Below are positions 6,418 to 15,243 of a DNA stretch of 33,471 nt, in pieces. The notes below the pieces were generated by a model, which was not told the origin of the DNA, ran no database searches, and saw nothing but the letters and a program-made list of their open reading frames with translations. The stretch spans positions 1 through 33,471 of the forward strand of contig USBS01000008.1 of NCBI GenBank assembly GCA_900552915.1. The letters run 5' to 3'. Within the stretch, counting starts at the first letter, position 1; each line of letters opens with the position of its first letter. The translations under genes were made by a program, and so were the position numbers. The DNA comes from an uncultured Sutterella sp. Lineage in GTDB: Bacteria; Pseudomonadota; Gammaproteobacteria; Burkholderiales; Burkholderiaceae_F.

Positions 6418-7599
6418 ATGGCCGACAAGAAAAAAAATTCCAATGCGGATACCCGTGTCGAACGCGTAAACAATGCCGAGGAAAGAAAAAAGGCTCTGGC
6501 GGCGGCGCTTGCCTACATTGAAAAGGAATTCGGCAAGGGCTCGATCATGCGCATGAGCGAGGGCACGCAGACCGAAGACGTTGAGGTGGTGAGCACCGGC
6601 TCTCTCGGTTTGGATCTGGCGCTCGGCGTGGGCGGTCTGCCTCGCGGGCGCATCGTCGAAATCTTCGGCCCGGAAAGCTCGGGCAAGACGACGCTGACGC
6701 TGCACGTTATTGCGGAAATGCAGAAGCTCGGCGGCACATGCGCTTTCATCGACGCCGAACATGCGCTGGATGTGTCGTACGCCCAGCACCTCGGCGTCAA
6801 TCTTGACGATCTGCTGCTTTCTCAGCCCGACACCGGCGAGCAGGCGTTGGAAATTACGGACGCTCTGGTGCGTTCCGGCTCTGTCGACCTCGTCGTCATC
6901 GACTCGGTGGCGGCGCTGACTCCGCGCAGTGAAATCGAAGGCGACATGGGCGAGGCGCTTCCCGGTCTGCAGGCCCGTCTGATGAGTCAGGCGCTGCGCA
7001 AGCTCACCGGCTCGATTAAGAAGACCAAGACGCTGGTGATCTTCATCAACCAGATTCGCATGAAGATCGGCGTGTCCTACGGCAGTCCCGAAACGACGAC
7101 GGGCGGCAATGCACTTAAGTTCTACAGCACGGTTCGCATCGATATTCGTCGCAAGGGAAGCCTCAAGAAGGGTGAAGAGATTTACGGCGCCGAAACGGTT
7201 GTGAAGGTTGTGAAGAACAAGGTGGCGCCGCCTTTCAAGAAGGCCGTCTTCGACATTCTTTACGGCGAAGGTATTTCTCGTGAGGGCGAGCTGCTCGATA
7301 TGGGAGCCGAACTTGATGTCATCGGCAAATCGGGCGCCTGGTACAGCTACAACGGCACGCGTATCGGTCAAGGCAAGGACAAGGCGCGCGAATGGCTGAT
7401 GGAAAATCCGGAAACGGCGCTTGAAATCGAAAACAAAATCCGTGAGCTGCGCGGCATGAAGGGGCGCCCGACCACGCTTACTCCGGGAGAGGCGGCACCC
7501 AAGCCCGAGGCACCCAAGCCGGCCAAAAAGGAAAAGGCTCCGGTGCGGGATGTGTCTCCCGACGAAGATCTGCTTGAGCCTGAAGACTTCTACGAATAA
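6418..7599 (+). CDS. recA: Recombinase A (RecA)
   Basis: ATP-dependent strand-exchange protein of homologous recombination and coprotease for LexA in the SOS response. The 393-residue product has Walker A GPESSGKTT (84-92), the Walker B region LVVIDSVAALTP, the loop-2 region around GGNALKFYSTVR and an acidic C-terminus (PDEDLLEPEDFYE). ATG 6418 is chosen over an in-frame ATG at 6394 because the N-terminus then starts at the usual place and GAAAGGA sits upstream. recX follows after 18 nt, the standard pairing. The leader lacks a recognisable LexA box. Confidence 0.98.
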   Translation: MADKKKNSNADTRVERVNNAEERKKALAAALAYIEKEFGKGSIMRMSEGTQTEDVEVVSTGSLGLDLALGVGGLPRGRIVEIFGPESSGKTTLTLHVIAEMQKLGGTCAFIDAEHALDVSYAQHLGVNLDDLLLSQPDTGEQALEITDALVRSGSVDLVVIDSVAALTPRSEIEGDMGEALPGLQARLMSQALRKLTGSIKKTKTLVIFINQIRMKIGVSYGSPETTTGGNALKFYSTVRIDIRRKGSLKKGEEIYGAETVVKVVKNKVAPPFKKAVFDILYGEGISREGELLDMGAELDVIGKSGAWYSYNGTRIGQGKDKAREWLMENPETALEIENKIRELRGMKGRPTTLTPGEAAPKPEAPKPAKKEKAPVRDVSPDEDLLEPEDFYE

Positions 7600-7617
7600 G
7601 CGCTGTTTTGTCTCGTA

Positions 7618-8121
7618 ATGGCAACGGACAATAAAAATTCCGGTAAAGCAACGCAGCCCCGCAGCCTGATGGCGCGGGGCATTGACGCATTGTCCCGCCG
7701 CGATTATTCCCGACGGGAACTGCGCGGCAAATTGATCGGCAAGCTTGAGCAAAATCAGACGGCGGCCGATGTGGATGCCGTACTCGACGAGCTTGAAGAC
7801 AAGCAGTATTTGAGCGACGCCCGCTATGCCAAAAGCCGCGTGCGGCTTCGCTCGACACGCTACGGCGATCGAAGGCTTGCCTATGAGCTATCCATGCAGG
7901 GCGTAGATGCCGAAACGATTCGTGAGGCGCTCGAAGAGGCGGGAGACGAATTCGACCGCGCATGGGAAGTGTGGCGCCGTCGTTACAAAAATCCGCCGGA
8001 AGACTTTAAAGAACGAGCAAGACAAGCTCGGTTTCTGACTGCTCGGGGGTTTGGCTTTGATATGATTGAACGAATCTTCGATAAGGCTCGCAAAGAAGCT
8101 CAAGAAGACGAGGATCGGTGA
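7618..8121 (+). CDS. recX: Regulatory protein RecX
   Basis: RecX binds RecA filaments and limits their growth. The 167-residue basic, helical product contains the RecX-type repeats: ALSRRDYSRRELRGKL near residue 25, then LDELEDKQYLSDARYAKSRVR and a final FLTARGFGFDMIERIF. It lies 18 nt after recA and is very probably co-transcribed with it, so its level should follow recA. Length and order are typical of betaproteobacteria. Confidence 0.93.
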   Translation: MATDNKNSGKATQPRSLMARGIDALSRRDYSRRELRGKLIGKLEQNQTAADVDAVLDELEDKQYLSDARYAKSRVRLRSTRYGDRRLAYELSMQGVDAETIREALEEAGDEFDRAWEVWRRRYKNPPEDFKERARQARFLTARGFGFDMIERIFDKARKEAQEDEDR

Positions 8122-8236
8122 TTCGATCAAACCAAGGGAATGACGACTGAGCGCACATGTCGGTTCATTGCGGCAACAGTTTTGCCTTCGGACGTCGGGT
8201 TTATTTCTAAATCAAAACAAAAACGTTCATCTATCT

Positions 8237-9583
8237 ATGTCGGACAGTACCCAGCAGCAGGCAAGTTTCGGTTCACGTTTGGGGTTTATTTTGGCTTCGG
8301 CCGGCTCAGCTGTCGGTCTCGGCGCCATTTGGAAGTTCCCCTACATGGCCGGCACCAACGGCGGCGCCGTATTCATGCTTCCCTACATCTTCTTTACCGT
8401 CACGGTCGGCATGGCGCTGCTGCTTGCCGAATTTGCGATGGGGCGTGCGGGGCGCAAAGGCCCTGTCGGTAGTCTGAACGCCGTCTGCGGAAAGCCTTGG
8501 GGCATTTTCGGCGGCATCGGCGTGTTCACAGTCTTTCTGATCCTGTCCTTCTATTCGATCGTCGGCGGTTGGTGCCTGAAATACACGGCCGATGCGGCAA
8601 CGGGCGCGGGACTCAAGATTGCGCCCGAGCAGTTGGGCGCTTATTTCGGTAACTTCGTCTCCGACGGCGTGAGCTCCTATCTGATGCTGTTGCTCTTTTT
8701 GTTCATTACGGCGATCGTAGTGCTGCGCGGTATCGATAAAGGTGTGGAGCGATTTGCCAAGGTGCTGATGCCGGCACTTTTTGTTCTCATGCTCGTGCTT
8801 ATCATCCGCGGCGTCACGCTTCCGGGCGGTTGGGCCGGCGTTGAATTTCTTTTTAAGCCCCGTTGGGAAGATTTCAGCGGCCAGGCGCTCTTCAACGCGA
8901 TGGGTTTTTGCTTCTTTTCGCTGTCTTTGGGCGCGGGCACGATGATTACTTACGGCACATACTTGTCCGACAGAGCAAATCTTCCCGGCAGCGTCGGCTG
9001 GGTTGCCCTCCTTGCGATTCTGTCGTCGCTTTTGGGCGGCCTTATGGTGATGCCGGCCGTGTTTGCCTTCGGACTGGATCCGGCTGCCGGCCCGGGCCTT
9101 ACGTTCGTGACGATGCCTGCGATCTTCGCCAAGATGCCGATGGGGCAGATCTTTGCCGTGTTCTTCTACATCTGTCTGGTCGTGGCTGCGCTTACAAGCT
9201 CGGTGTCCATGCTTGAAGCCTGCACGGCTTTGCTCGGCAAGGAATTCAATGTCCCGCGCAAGAAGGCGATCCTTGTCACCGTAGCGGGAGCGGCCGTCGT
9301 CGGCCTGGTGGCCAACCTTTCCTTCGGGGCATGGGCGGACGTCAAGATTTTAGGCAAGAATATTTTCGATCTTCTCGATTACCTCACAAGCAACATCGGC
9401 ATGCCGCTTTCGACGTTCGGTATTTCGATTGCGGCTGCATGGGTGGCTTGGCCCGTGATGCGCGATCAGCTCAATTATCAAAACAGTGTGTCGGAATCGT
9501 GGCTTAAGGCCGCGCGCATTCTGATCGGCGTGATTTCGCCTCTGTTCGTGCTCGTGGTTGCTTTGGGCGGCATCTTCGGCTAA
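8237..9583 (+). CDS. Sodium-dependent neurotransmitter-symporter (NSS/SLC6) family transporter
   Basis: A 448-residue inner-membrane Na+-coupled amino-acid symporter of the LeuT fold, with 11-12 predicted helices. Helix 1 has the family signature GSAVGLGAIWKFPYMAGTNGG (compare GNAVGLGNFLRFP in LeuT), which forms part of the substrate and Na+ sites. Helix 6 is seen as ALFNAMGFCFFSLSLGAGTMITYGTYL. The substrate cannot be read from the sequence; tryptophan, tyrosine or other amino acids are family options. ATG 8237 lacks a good Shine-Dalgarno; an in-frame ATG at 8168 would add 23 polar residues and seems less likely. It separates recX from sucC, which are closer together in many Burkholderiales. 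Confidence 0.88.
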   Translation: MSDSTQQQASFGSRLGFILASAGSAVGLGAIWKFPYMAGTNGGAVFMLPYIFFTVTVGMALLLAEFAMGRAGRKGPVGSLNAVCGKPWGIFGGIGVFTVFLILSFYSIVGGWCLKYTADAATGAGLKIAPEQLGAYFGNFVSDGVSSYLMLLLFLFITAIVVLRGIDKGVERFAKVLMPALFVLMLVLIIRGVTLPGGWAGVEFLFKPRWEDFSGQALFNAMGFCFFSLSLGAGTMITYGTYLSDRANLPGSVGWVALLAILSSLLGGLMVMPAVFAFGLDPAAGPGLTFVTMPAIFAKMPMGQIFAVFFYICLVVAALTSSVSMLEACTALLGKEFNVPRKKAILVTVAGAAVVGLVANLSFGAWADVKILGKNIFDLLDYLTSNIGMPLSTFGISIAAAWVAWPVMRDQLNYQNSVSESWLKAARILIGVISPLFVLVVALGGIFG

Positions 9584-9671
9584 GCAACAAACTATTAGGG
9601 AGAGGGATCGGCAGAGTGGGAGCTCGGTTCGCCTCGTGGCGGATCCTGTGCCGGTCCCGGAAAAACAAAAA

Positions 9672-10844
9672 ATGAAAATTCACGAATATCAGGCCAAGGC
9701 AATTTTTGCGGCGGCGGGAATTCCTGTGGCAGCCGGACATCCGGCGTTCTCTGTCGACGAGGCAGTGCAGGCCGCCCGCAAAATTGCTGGCGAAGCATGG
9801 GTTGTCAAGGCACAGATTCATGCAGGCGGGCGAGGCAAGGCGGGCGGCGTCAAGCTTGCCCATTCTTTGGATGAAGTGCGCTCGGCCGCACAGGAACTCC
9901 TCGGAACCGTTCTGGTGACGGCGCAAACCGGGCCGAAGGGCAAGCTTGTCGAGCGTCTCTACATTGAAGCGGCGGCAAGGCCTGCCGCCGAGTTCTACGC
10001 CGCTGTTCTTGTCGATCGAGTTACGCAGACGATCTGTCTGATGGCAAGCTCCTGCGGGGGCATGGACATTGAAGAAGTTGCCAAAACAACTCCTGAAGCG
10101 CTTCTGAAGCTTTACATTGATCCGACGATCGGGCTTACTCAAGAGGCGGCCGAAGCGTTGGCAAAGACGCTTGGCTTTACGGGAGCGAGCTTGCGGCAGG
10201 CGGCGGCTTTTTTCCTGAATCTCTACAAGCTTTTCGTTGAAAACGACGCCTCGCTTGTGGAAGTCAATCCGTTTGCAGTGCTTGAAGACGGCTCGCTTCT
10301 TGCGCTCGACGCAAAAATGACGTTCGACGACAACGCGCTTTTTCGGCATCCTGAATTCGAAAAGCTGCGAGACTACAGCGAAGAGGATCCGCTCGAAACG
10401 CAAGCCAAGGCCAGTTCACTCAGCTACATAGCGCTCGAGGGAGATATCGCCTGCATGGTCAACGGCGCAGGGCTTGCGATGGCTACGATGGACGCTATCA
10501 AGCTTTACGGCGGAGAGCCCGCCAACTTCCTTGACGTGGGCGGCAGCGCTACGGTCGACAAGGTGACGGCAGCCTTCGAAATCATGCTCTCCAACCCCAA
10601 AGTGAATACGGTCCTGGTGAACATCTTCGGCGGCATCATGCGATGCGACACGATTGCCGAAGGCATCGTCGAAGCGTGTCGTCGCGTCAAACTCTCCGTT
10701 CCGCTGGTGGTACGCATGAACGGCACCAACGAAGACATCGGCCGCCGGATTCTTGCCGAAAGCGGCCTTGAGATCATTACGGCCGCAACCATGTCCGAAG
10801 CCGCCCACAAGGCCGTGCAGGCTGCTCACGGAGGTGCAAAATGA
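9672..10844 (+). CDS. sucC: Succinyl-CoA synthetase (ADP-forming) subunit beta
   Basis: Beta subunit of the TCA-cycle enzyme that interconverts succinyl-CoA and succinate with ATP formation. The 390-residue product starts with the canonical MKIHEYQAK, has an ATP-grasp fold (VVKAQIHAGGRGKAGGVKL near residue 45, EVNPFAVLEDGSLLALDAK) and the C-terminal CoA-ligase domain ending in GGIMRCDTIAEGI. The ribosome-binding site is weak (GGA at 9659). The stop overlaps the sucD start by ATGA at 10841-10844, which implies translational coupling of the two subunits. Confidence 0.97.
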   Translation: MKIHEYQAKAIFAAAGIPVAAGHPAFSVDEAVQAARKIAGEAWVVKAQIHAGGRGKAGGVKLAHSLDEVRSAAQELLGTVLVTAQTGPKGKLVERLYIEAAARPAAEFYAAVLVDRVTQTICLMASSCGGMDIEEVAKTTPEALLKLYIDPTIGLTQEAAEALAKTLGFTGASLRQAAAFFLNLYKLFVENDASLVEVNPFAVLEDGSLLALDAKMTFDDNALFRHPEFEKLRDYSEEDPLETQAKASSLSYIALEGDIACMVNGAGLAMATMDAIKLYGGEPANFLDVGGSATVDKVTAAFEIMLSNPKVNTVLVNIFGGIMRCDTIAEGIVEACRRVKLSVPLVVRMNGTNEDIGRRILAESGLEIITAATMSEAAHKAVQAAHGGAK

Positions 10845-11719
10845 GCGTTTTGGTCAACAGCAGCACGCGCGTGATCACGCAGGGTATGACGGGTAAGACC
10901 GGTGCGTTTCATACGCGTGCTTGTCGAGCCTATGCCAACCCCGAAAATTTTGTGGCGGGCGTCAACCCGCGCAAGGCCGGAACCGAAATGGACGGCATAC
11001 CGATTTTCGGTACTGTTCGTGAGGCCAAGGAAGCGACGGGAGCCAGCGCGTCCGTAATTTATGTGCCGCCGGCGGGGGCCGCTGCCGCTATTTTGGAGGC
11101 GGTTGAAGCTGAACTCGATCTGGTGGTCTGCATCACCGAAGGAATTCCGGTTTTGGACATGCTGCGCGTGAAAAACCGCATGCGGGCTCTGAAAAGCAAA
11201 ACATTTCTGCTGGGACCGAACTGTCCGGGGCTGATTACGCCTGAGGAAATGAAGATCGGCATCATGCCGGGACACATCTGCCGAAAAGGCCGAATCGGCG
11301 TAGTAAGCCGCTCCGGAACACTCACCTACGAAGCGGTTGCTCAGCTTACGGAACTCGGTTTGGGACAGTCCACGGCTGTAGGTATCGGCGGCGATCCCGT
11401 CAACGGCTTAAAGCACATTGATGTGCTTAAGCTTTTCAACGAGGATCCGGAAACGGATGCCGTGGTCATGATCGGCGAAATCGGCGGCAGCGACGAAGAG
11501 ATTGCCGCACAATGGGCTCGCGACAACATGACGAAGCCCGTCGTCGGCTTTATTGCCGGCGTTACGGCTCCGGCAGGCAAGCGCATGGGACACGCCGGTG
11601 CGATCATTCACGGCGGACAGGGTACGGCCGAGGAAAAGATCCGGGTGCTCAACAATTGCGGAATTCGCACAACCCGCGATCCGGGTGAAATCGGATCGCT
11701 GCTGGCCTCCGTGCTTTGA
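10841..11719 (+). CDS. sucD: Succinyl-CoA synthetase subunit alpha
   Basis: Alpha subunit, carrying the CoA-binding Rossmann domain (QGMTGKTGAFHTRACRAY near residue 15) and the histidine that is transiently phosphorylated (in GHAGAIIHGGQGTAEEK, near residue 245). The 292-residue length matches the family. It overlaps sucC by 4 nt. sucCD is not accompanied here by other TCA genes, but recA-recX-sucC-sucD-terC is an order I associate with Burkholderiales. Confidence 0.97.
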   Translation: MSVLVNSSTRVITQGMTGKTGAFHTRACRAYANPENFVAGVNPRKAGTEMDGIPIFGTVREAKEATGASASVIYVPPAGAAAAILEAVEAELDLVVCITEGIPVLDMLRVKNRMRALKSKTFLLGPNCPGLITPEEMKIGIMPGHICRKGRIGVVSRSGTLTYEAVAQLTELGLGQSTAVGIGGDPVNGLKHIDVLKLFNEDPETDAVVMIGEIGGSDEEIAAQWARDNMTKPVVGFIAGVTAPAGKRMGHAGAIIHGGQGTAEEKIRVLNNCGIRTTRDPGEIGSLLASVL

Positions 11720-11747
11720 CACGCCGAGCGCAAAGTCGGAGCTAATT

Positions 11748-11776
11748 TTGAAACGATAACATCAAAAGCTTAATAT
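11748..11776 (+). promoter_or_regulatory. Sigma-70 promoter of the TerC-family gene
   Basis: TTGAAA (11748-11753), a 17-nt spacer and TAATAT (11771-11776). Initiation near 11783 would lie downstream of an alternative in-frame start at 11780, which supports the later ATG at 11840. No yybP-ykoY Mn2+ riboswitch is recognisable in the short leader. Confidence 0.55.
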
Positions 11777-11839
11777 GCCGTGGATGTCGAGTCTGCGGTG
11801 TGCTGGCTCATCAATTACAACACGGGAGCAATTTCCACC

Positions 11840-12586
11840 ATGGAATGGCTGTGGGATCTATTGGTTAATCTTCATTGGGGCGCTGTCGGTCAGATCATCA
11901 TGATCGACATCCTTTTGGGCGGCGACAACGCGGTTGTGATTGCGCTTGCCTGCCGCAATTTGCCTCACGAACAGCGCCTCAAGGGCGTGTTTTGGGGTAC
12001 GGCGGGCGCTATTGCGCTGCGCGTGATTTTGATTACGTTTGCCGTGCTGCTTCTGGATCTGCCCTTCCTTAAGGTCGTGGGTGCCGCACTTCTCATCTGG
12101 ATCGGCGTGAAGCTGCTTGTGCCCGAAGACGAGCACGAGAGCGAAAAAATCGAAGGTTCACAGAAGCTGCTCGGAGCCATCAAGACGATCATTGTCGCCG
12201 ACTTCGTTATGAGTCTCGACAACGTGATTGCCATTGCCGGCGCTGCGCAGCAAGCTCACGACGATCATCAGACGCTCTTGGTGGTCTTCGGTCTGTTGGT
12301 TTCCGTGCCCTTCATTGTGTTCGGCAGCCAGATGGTTCTCAAGCTTCTTGATCGCTTCCCCGTGATCGTGTGGATCGGCGGCGGCCTGTTGGGCTGGATC
12401 GGCGGCGGCATGGTGACTTCCGACGGTTTTGTGGTCCAGCACTTCCCGAATGCGGCGGCCTACCATTACCCGGCAGCTGTTGTAGGTGCCCTTCTGGTGG
12501 TGGCGATCGGTTGGGTTCTTGTGCGGCGCGCCAAAGAACGCGCCAAGAATCGACCGGCGAGACAGGTGGGCGGCGAACCGTCCTAA
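11840..12586 (+). CDS. TerC/YjbE-family integral membrane protein
   Basis: A 248-residue inner-membrane protein of the TerC family (YjbE/YkoY-like branch), with about seven helices. Diagnostic motifs are LLGGDNAVVIALACRNLP near residue 30 and the repeat-related FVMSLDNVIAIAGAAQ near residue 125; the paired acidic/Asn residues are thought to bind a metal. Some family members export Mn2+; others are linked to tellurite resistance. Substrate is therefore not certain here. ATG 11840 is preceded by GGGAG at 11824-11828. It has its own likely promoter and ends at a bidirectional terminator. Confidence 0.88.
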   Translation: MEWLWDLLVNLHWGAVGQIIMIDILLGGDNAVVIALACRNLPHEQRLKGVFWGTAGAIALRVILITFAVLLLDLPFLKVVGAALLIWIGVKLLVPEDEHESEKIEGSQKLLGAIKTIIVADFVMSLDNVIAIAGAAQQAHDDHQTLLVVFGLLVSVPFIVFGSQMVLKLLDRFPVIVWIGGGLLGWIGGGMVTSDGFVVQHFPNAAAYHYPAAVVGALLVVAIGWVLVRRAKERAKNRPARQVGGEPS

Positions 12587-12604
12587 GAACCGGCTTTCGG
12601 CACA

Positions 12605-12648
12605 ACAAAACGGCAGAGCGTTTTCGGGCGCTCTGCCGTTTCGATTTT
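12605..12648. terminator. Bidirectional terminator between terC-like gene and gmhB
   Basis: A perfect 13-bp stem (12608-12620 with 12629-12641), 8-nt loop, with T-rich flanks in both directions. It serves the convergent TerC-family gene (+) and the hldA-hldD-gmhB group (-). Confidence 0.88.
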
Positions 12649-13195
12649 AGAGGCCGAGTGACTCGACGGCTGTTGCAAGCGATTGCGAGACGTCGGTGCA
12701 GGAGGTGCTTGGCAAAGGCTCCTGCACCCCGTCTTTGCCGAGCAGAATGCGTCGAGGGACGCCCGCCGATTTAGCGGCAAGCATGTCGCTTTCCTTGTCC
12801 CCGAAGAGGATGCTTTGAGATAAGTCGATTGCCATTTCTTCGGCTGCACGCAGAATCATGCCGGGCTGCGGCTTGCGGCAGGTGCACGCCACCTTATAAG
12901 GGCCGACGGCTTTTTCAGGATGGTGCGGACAGAAGTAGATTCCAGCGATCGGGGCGCCGGCTTGTTCGAAGATGCGGCACATGAAGACGTTGAGCGCTTC
13001 AAAGTCATCCTCGGTGTAGTAGCCTCGGCCGATGCCGGACTGGTTTGTGACGACGACAAGCAGATAGCCCGCCTCGTGCAGGCGCCGTGCGGCCTCAAGC
13101 ACGCCGTCGACGAGCTCGAAATCCTCCGGACGACTCACGTAGGCGTGATCGATATTGATCACGCCGTCGCGATCGAGAAATGCGGCTTTGTGCAT
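12647..13195 (-). CDS. gmhB: D-glycero-beta-D-manno-heptose 1,7-bisphosphate 7-phosphatase
   Basis: HAD-superfamily phosphatase of ADP-heptose synthesis, removing the 7-phosphate before adenylylation. The 182-residue product has the HAD nucleophile motif FLDRDGVIN (7-15), the VVTNQSGIGRG motif, a zinc-binding Cys/His cluster (CPHHPEK...CTCRKPQPG) specific to GmhB-like enzymes, and the closing FGDKESDMLAA acid motif. The start codon follows the hldD stop directly, with no spacer. It is the last gene of the heptose group. Confidence 0.95.
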   Translation of the reverse strand: MHKAAFLDRDGVINIDHAYVSRPEDFELVDGVLEAARRLHEAGYLLVVVTNQSGIGRGYYTEDDFEALNVFMCRIFEQAGAPIAGIYFCPHHPEKAVGPYKVACTCRKPQPGMILRAAEEMAIDLSQSILFGDKESDMLAAKSAGVPRRILLGKDGVQEPLPSTSCTDVSQSLATAVESLGL

Positions 13196-14191
13196 TTAGA
13201 TGCGCTCGCCCGAGGGATAAGTCTCGGAAAGATAACTCATGTACTTGGCGGTGCCCTGCTGCACGGTATTCATGTCGCGCGTGTACCCGGCGGCTCGCAA
13301 GTTGGTGAGATCGGCCTGCGTGTAGGCCTGATATTTGCCCTTGAGCGCTTCGGGGAAGGGAATGTATTCGATGAGGCCCTTGGAGACCGCTTCTTCAAGC
13401 GTGTAGTTGCTGCCGGTAAGCGAATTGACGACCGTAAGCGATACGTCGTTGAAGGGCTGTGCACGGCCTGTGCCGCAGTTGAAAATGCCCGATTTGCCGG
13501 CGGTCATGAAGTACATAGCGACGTCAATGACATCTTCGACGTAGACGAAGTCGCGCATCTGGCAACCGTTGCCGTAGCCGAGGCACCCTTCAAAGAGCTT
13601 GACCTTGCCTTCCTTTTTGAACTGGAAGTATTGATGAAATGCTACGGATGCCATGCGGCCCTTGTGCTGCTCATGCGGCCCGTAGACGTTGAAGTAGCGA
13701 AGGCCTACGGCCGGAGCGCGCAGCGTATGCATATTGGCGCGAAGCACCTGATCGAACAAGTACTTGGAGTAGCCGTAGACGTTGAGGGGGCCTTCATAGG
13801 CAACGTCTTCGATGAATTTGTCGTGAGCGCCGTAGGTTGCTGCCGAACTTGCGTAGATGAACGGAACGCGGTGCTTCTGCGCCCAGTTGAACAGATCAAG
13901 CGTATAGCGATAGTTGTTCTCCATCATGTAGCGGCCGTCGGTTTCCATCGTGTCCGAGCAGGCGCCTTGATGAAAGATCACATCGGGTACGGGCACGGCG
14001 TCGCGACGCACGCGTTCGATGAAGTCGTTCTTGTCGAAGTAGTCGCTGATCGAGCATTTCGCCAGATTCAGAAACTTCTCGCTTTTGGTGAGATTGTCCA
14101 CGGCGACGATGTCTGTGAAGCCGCGGCGGTTGAGTTCGATGACATTGTTGCAGCCGATGAAGCCGGCTGCACCGGTGACGAGAATGGACAT
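13196..14191 (-). CDS. hldD: ADP-L-glycero-D-manno-heptose 6-epimerase
   Basis: Last enzyme of ADP-heptose synthesis: epimerises ADP-D,D-heptose to ADP-L,D-heptose, the donor for inner-core heptosyltransferases. Short-chain dehydrogenase fold with NADP-binding VTGAAGFIGCN at the N-terminus, YASSAATYG with the catalytic Ser/Thr region, YGYSKYLFD with the Tyr-Lys pair, and family-specific FNVYGPHEQHKGRMASV. At 331 residues it is a normal length. GGAG lies just before its ATG, inside the end of hldA; the hldA stop abuts the start. Confidence 0.97.
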   Translation of the reverse strand: MSILVTGAAGFIGCNNVIELNRRGFTDIVAVDNLTKSEKFLNLAKCSISDYFDKNDFIERVRRDAVPVPDVIFHQGACSDTMETDGRYMMENNYRYTLDLFNWAQKHRVPFIYASSAATYGAHDKFIEDVAYEGPLNVYGYSKYLFDQVLRANMHTLRAPAVGLRYFNVYGPHEQHKGRMASVAFHQYFQFKKEGKVKLFEGCLGYGNGCQMRDFVYVEDVIDVAMYFMTAGKSGIFNCGTGRAQPFNDVSLTVVNSLTGSNYTLEEAVSKGLIEYIPFPEALKGKYQAYTQADLTNLRAAGYTRDMNTVQQGTAKYMSYLSETYPSGERI

Positions 14192-15121
14192 TTAGTTGTC
14201 TCCGAATAGTTCCGAATAGCTCACGGATGCCGTGCCGAGTTTGCCGACGACGATGCCGCCGGCGCGGTTGGCAATGCGCACCGCTTCCTGAAGGTCGGCG
14301 CCGGCGGCAAGCATGGCCGACGTTACGGCGATGACGGTGTCGCCCGCGCCCGAAACGTCGAATACTTCACGCGCTTGGGCGGGGACGGTCAGTTCTCCGT
14401 CTGCGGTGTACAGAGTCATGCCTTCTTCGCTGCGCGTGAGCAATAACGCCTGCAGTTCAAGCTCTTCGCGCAGCTTCTGAGCTTTGCTGCGAAGTTCATC
14501 TTCCGAGGTCCAGCCGCCGGTGACAAGCGCAAGTTCTGCACGATTGGGTGTGATGAGCGTCGCGCCTTTGTAGCGGCTGTAGTCGCTGCCTTTGGGGTCG
14601 ATCAGCACGGGGACGCCGACTTCGCGAGCGTGGCTGATCATCTGACGGATGTGATTGAGTCCGCCTTTGCCGTAATCGGAAAGGACGACAGCGTCTGCTC
14701 GGTTGATTTGCTCGTTGAAGGAGCCGAGGATGGCCGCAAGCACTTCGCTTGTGGGTTTGTTTTCGAAGTCGGCGCGCAGCATTTGCTGCTGTCGGGCGAT
14801 GATGCGCAGCTTTACCGTCGTTTTGATCGACGGATCAATTTGCAGCAGCGATTCGATGCCGGAATCCTTGAGCAGATCTTGAAGAGTGTGACCGGCTTCG
14901 TCGCCGCCCGCCACGCTCATGAGCGAAGCCTGCGCGCCGAGTGTTTTGATGTTGAGTGCGACATTGGCCGCGCCGCCGAGTCTCGCATCGGTGCGCAGTA
15001 CGCGTACGACTGGAACCGGGGCCTCGGGAGAGATGCGCTCCGCATCGCCGAACCAATACTGATCGAGCATGCAGTCGCCGACCACCAAGACGCGCTTGGA
15101 GGCAAGAATGGATTGATCCAT
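14192..15121 (-). CDS. hldA: D-glycero-beta-D-manno-heptose-7-phosphate kinase
   Basis: PfkB/ribokinase-type kinase that phosphorylates heptose 7-phosphate at C1. The 309 residues correspond only to the kinase half of E. coli HldE: LVVGDCMLDQYWFG, the substrate motif LGGAANVALNIKTLGA, and the PfkB signature VFDVSGAGDTVIAV near residue 255. The adenylyltransferase half (HldC/RfaE2) is absent here and must be encoded elsewhere. AAGGAT precedes ATG 15121. A probable terminator at 15133-15179 separates it from the APE-type cluster upstream on the same strand, though read-through is possible. Confidence 0.94.
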   Translation of the reverse strand: MDQSILASKRVLVVGDCMLDQYWFGDAERISPEAPVPVVRVLRTDARLGGAANVALNIKTLGAQASLMSVAGGDEAGHTLQDLLKDSGIESLLQIDPSIKTTVKLRIIARQQQMLRADFENKPTSEVLAAILGSFNEQINRADAVVLSDYGKGGLNHIRQMISHAREVGVPVLIDPKGSDYSRYKGATLITPNRAELALVTGGWTSEDELRSKAQKLREELELQALLLTRSEEGMTLYTADGELTVPAQAREVFDVSGAGDTVIAVTSAMLAAGADLQEAVRIANRAGGIVVGKLGTASVSYSELFGDN

Positions 15122-15132
15122 GAAAATCCTTT

Positions 15133-15179
15133 TCTAAAAACAAAAGCGCGCCGCATTCACTTCGACGGAAGGCGCTTCT
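15133..15179 (-). terminator. Probable terminator of the APE-type operon
   Basis: On the minus strand AGAAGCGC (15172-15179) pairs with GCGCTTTT (15142-15149, one wobble) around a loop that contains a small CTTC/GAAG hairpin, followed by T-rich TTTTGTTTTT. The long loop makes this weaker than the other terminators here. 15122-15243 has no gene. Confidence 0.45.
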
Positions 15180-15243
15180 TAGCTGCAAATGATTTTAAGG
15201 AGGCTAACGAATCCTTGCCACAGCGCTGCAGACGGGAGTGTGT

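Noticed and set aside
6244..7752. Long open frame antisense to recA (502 codons)
   Set aside because: It mirrors the recA codon pattern, has no recognisable domain and no ribosome-binding site. recA on the other strand is certain.
11720..11839. yybP-ykoY Mn2+ riboswitch upstream of the TerC-family gene
   Set aside because: Only about 57 nt of leader follow the predicted start site, and none of the conserved riboswitch core sequences are visible.
12920..14209. Long plus-strand open frame across gmhB and hldD
   Set aside because: The opposite strand carries two clear, motif-complete genes. This frame gives a low-complexity protein with no family features.
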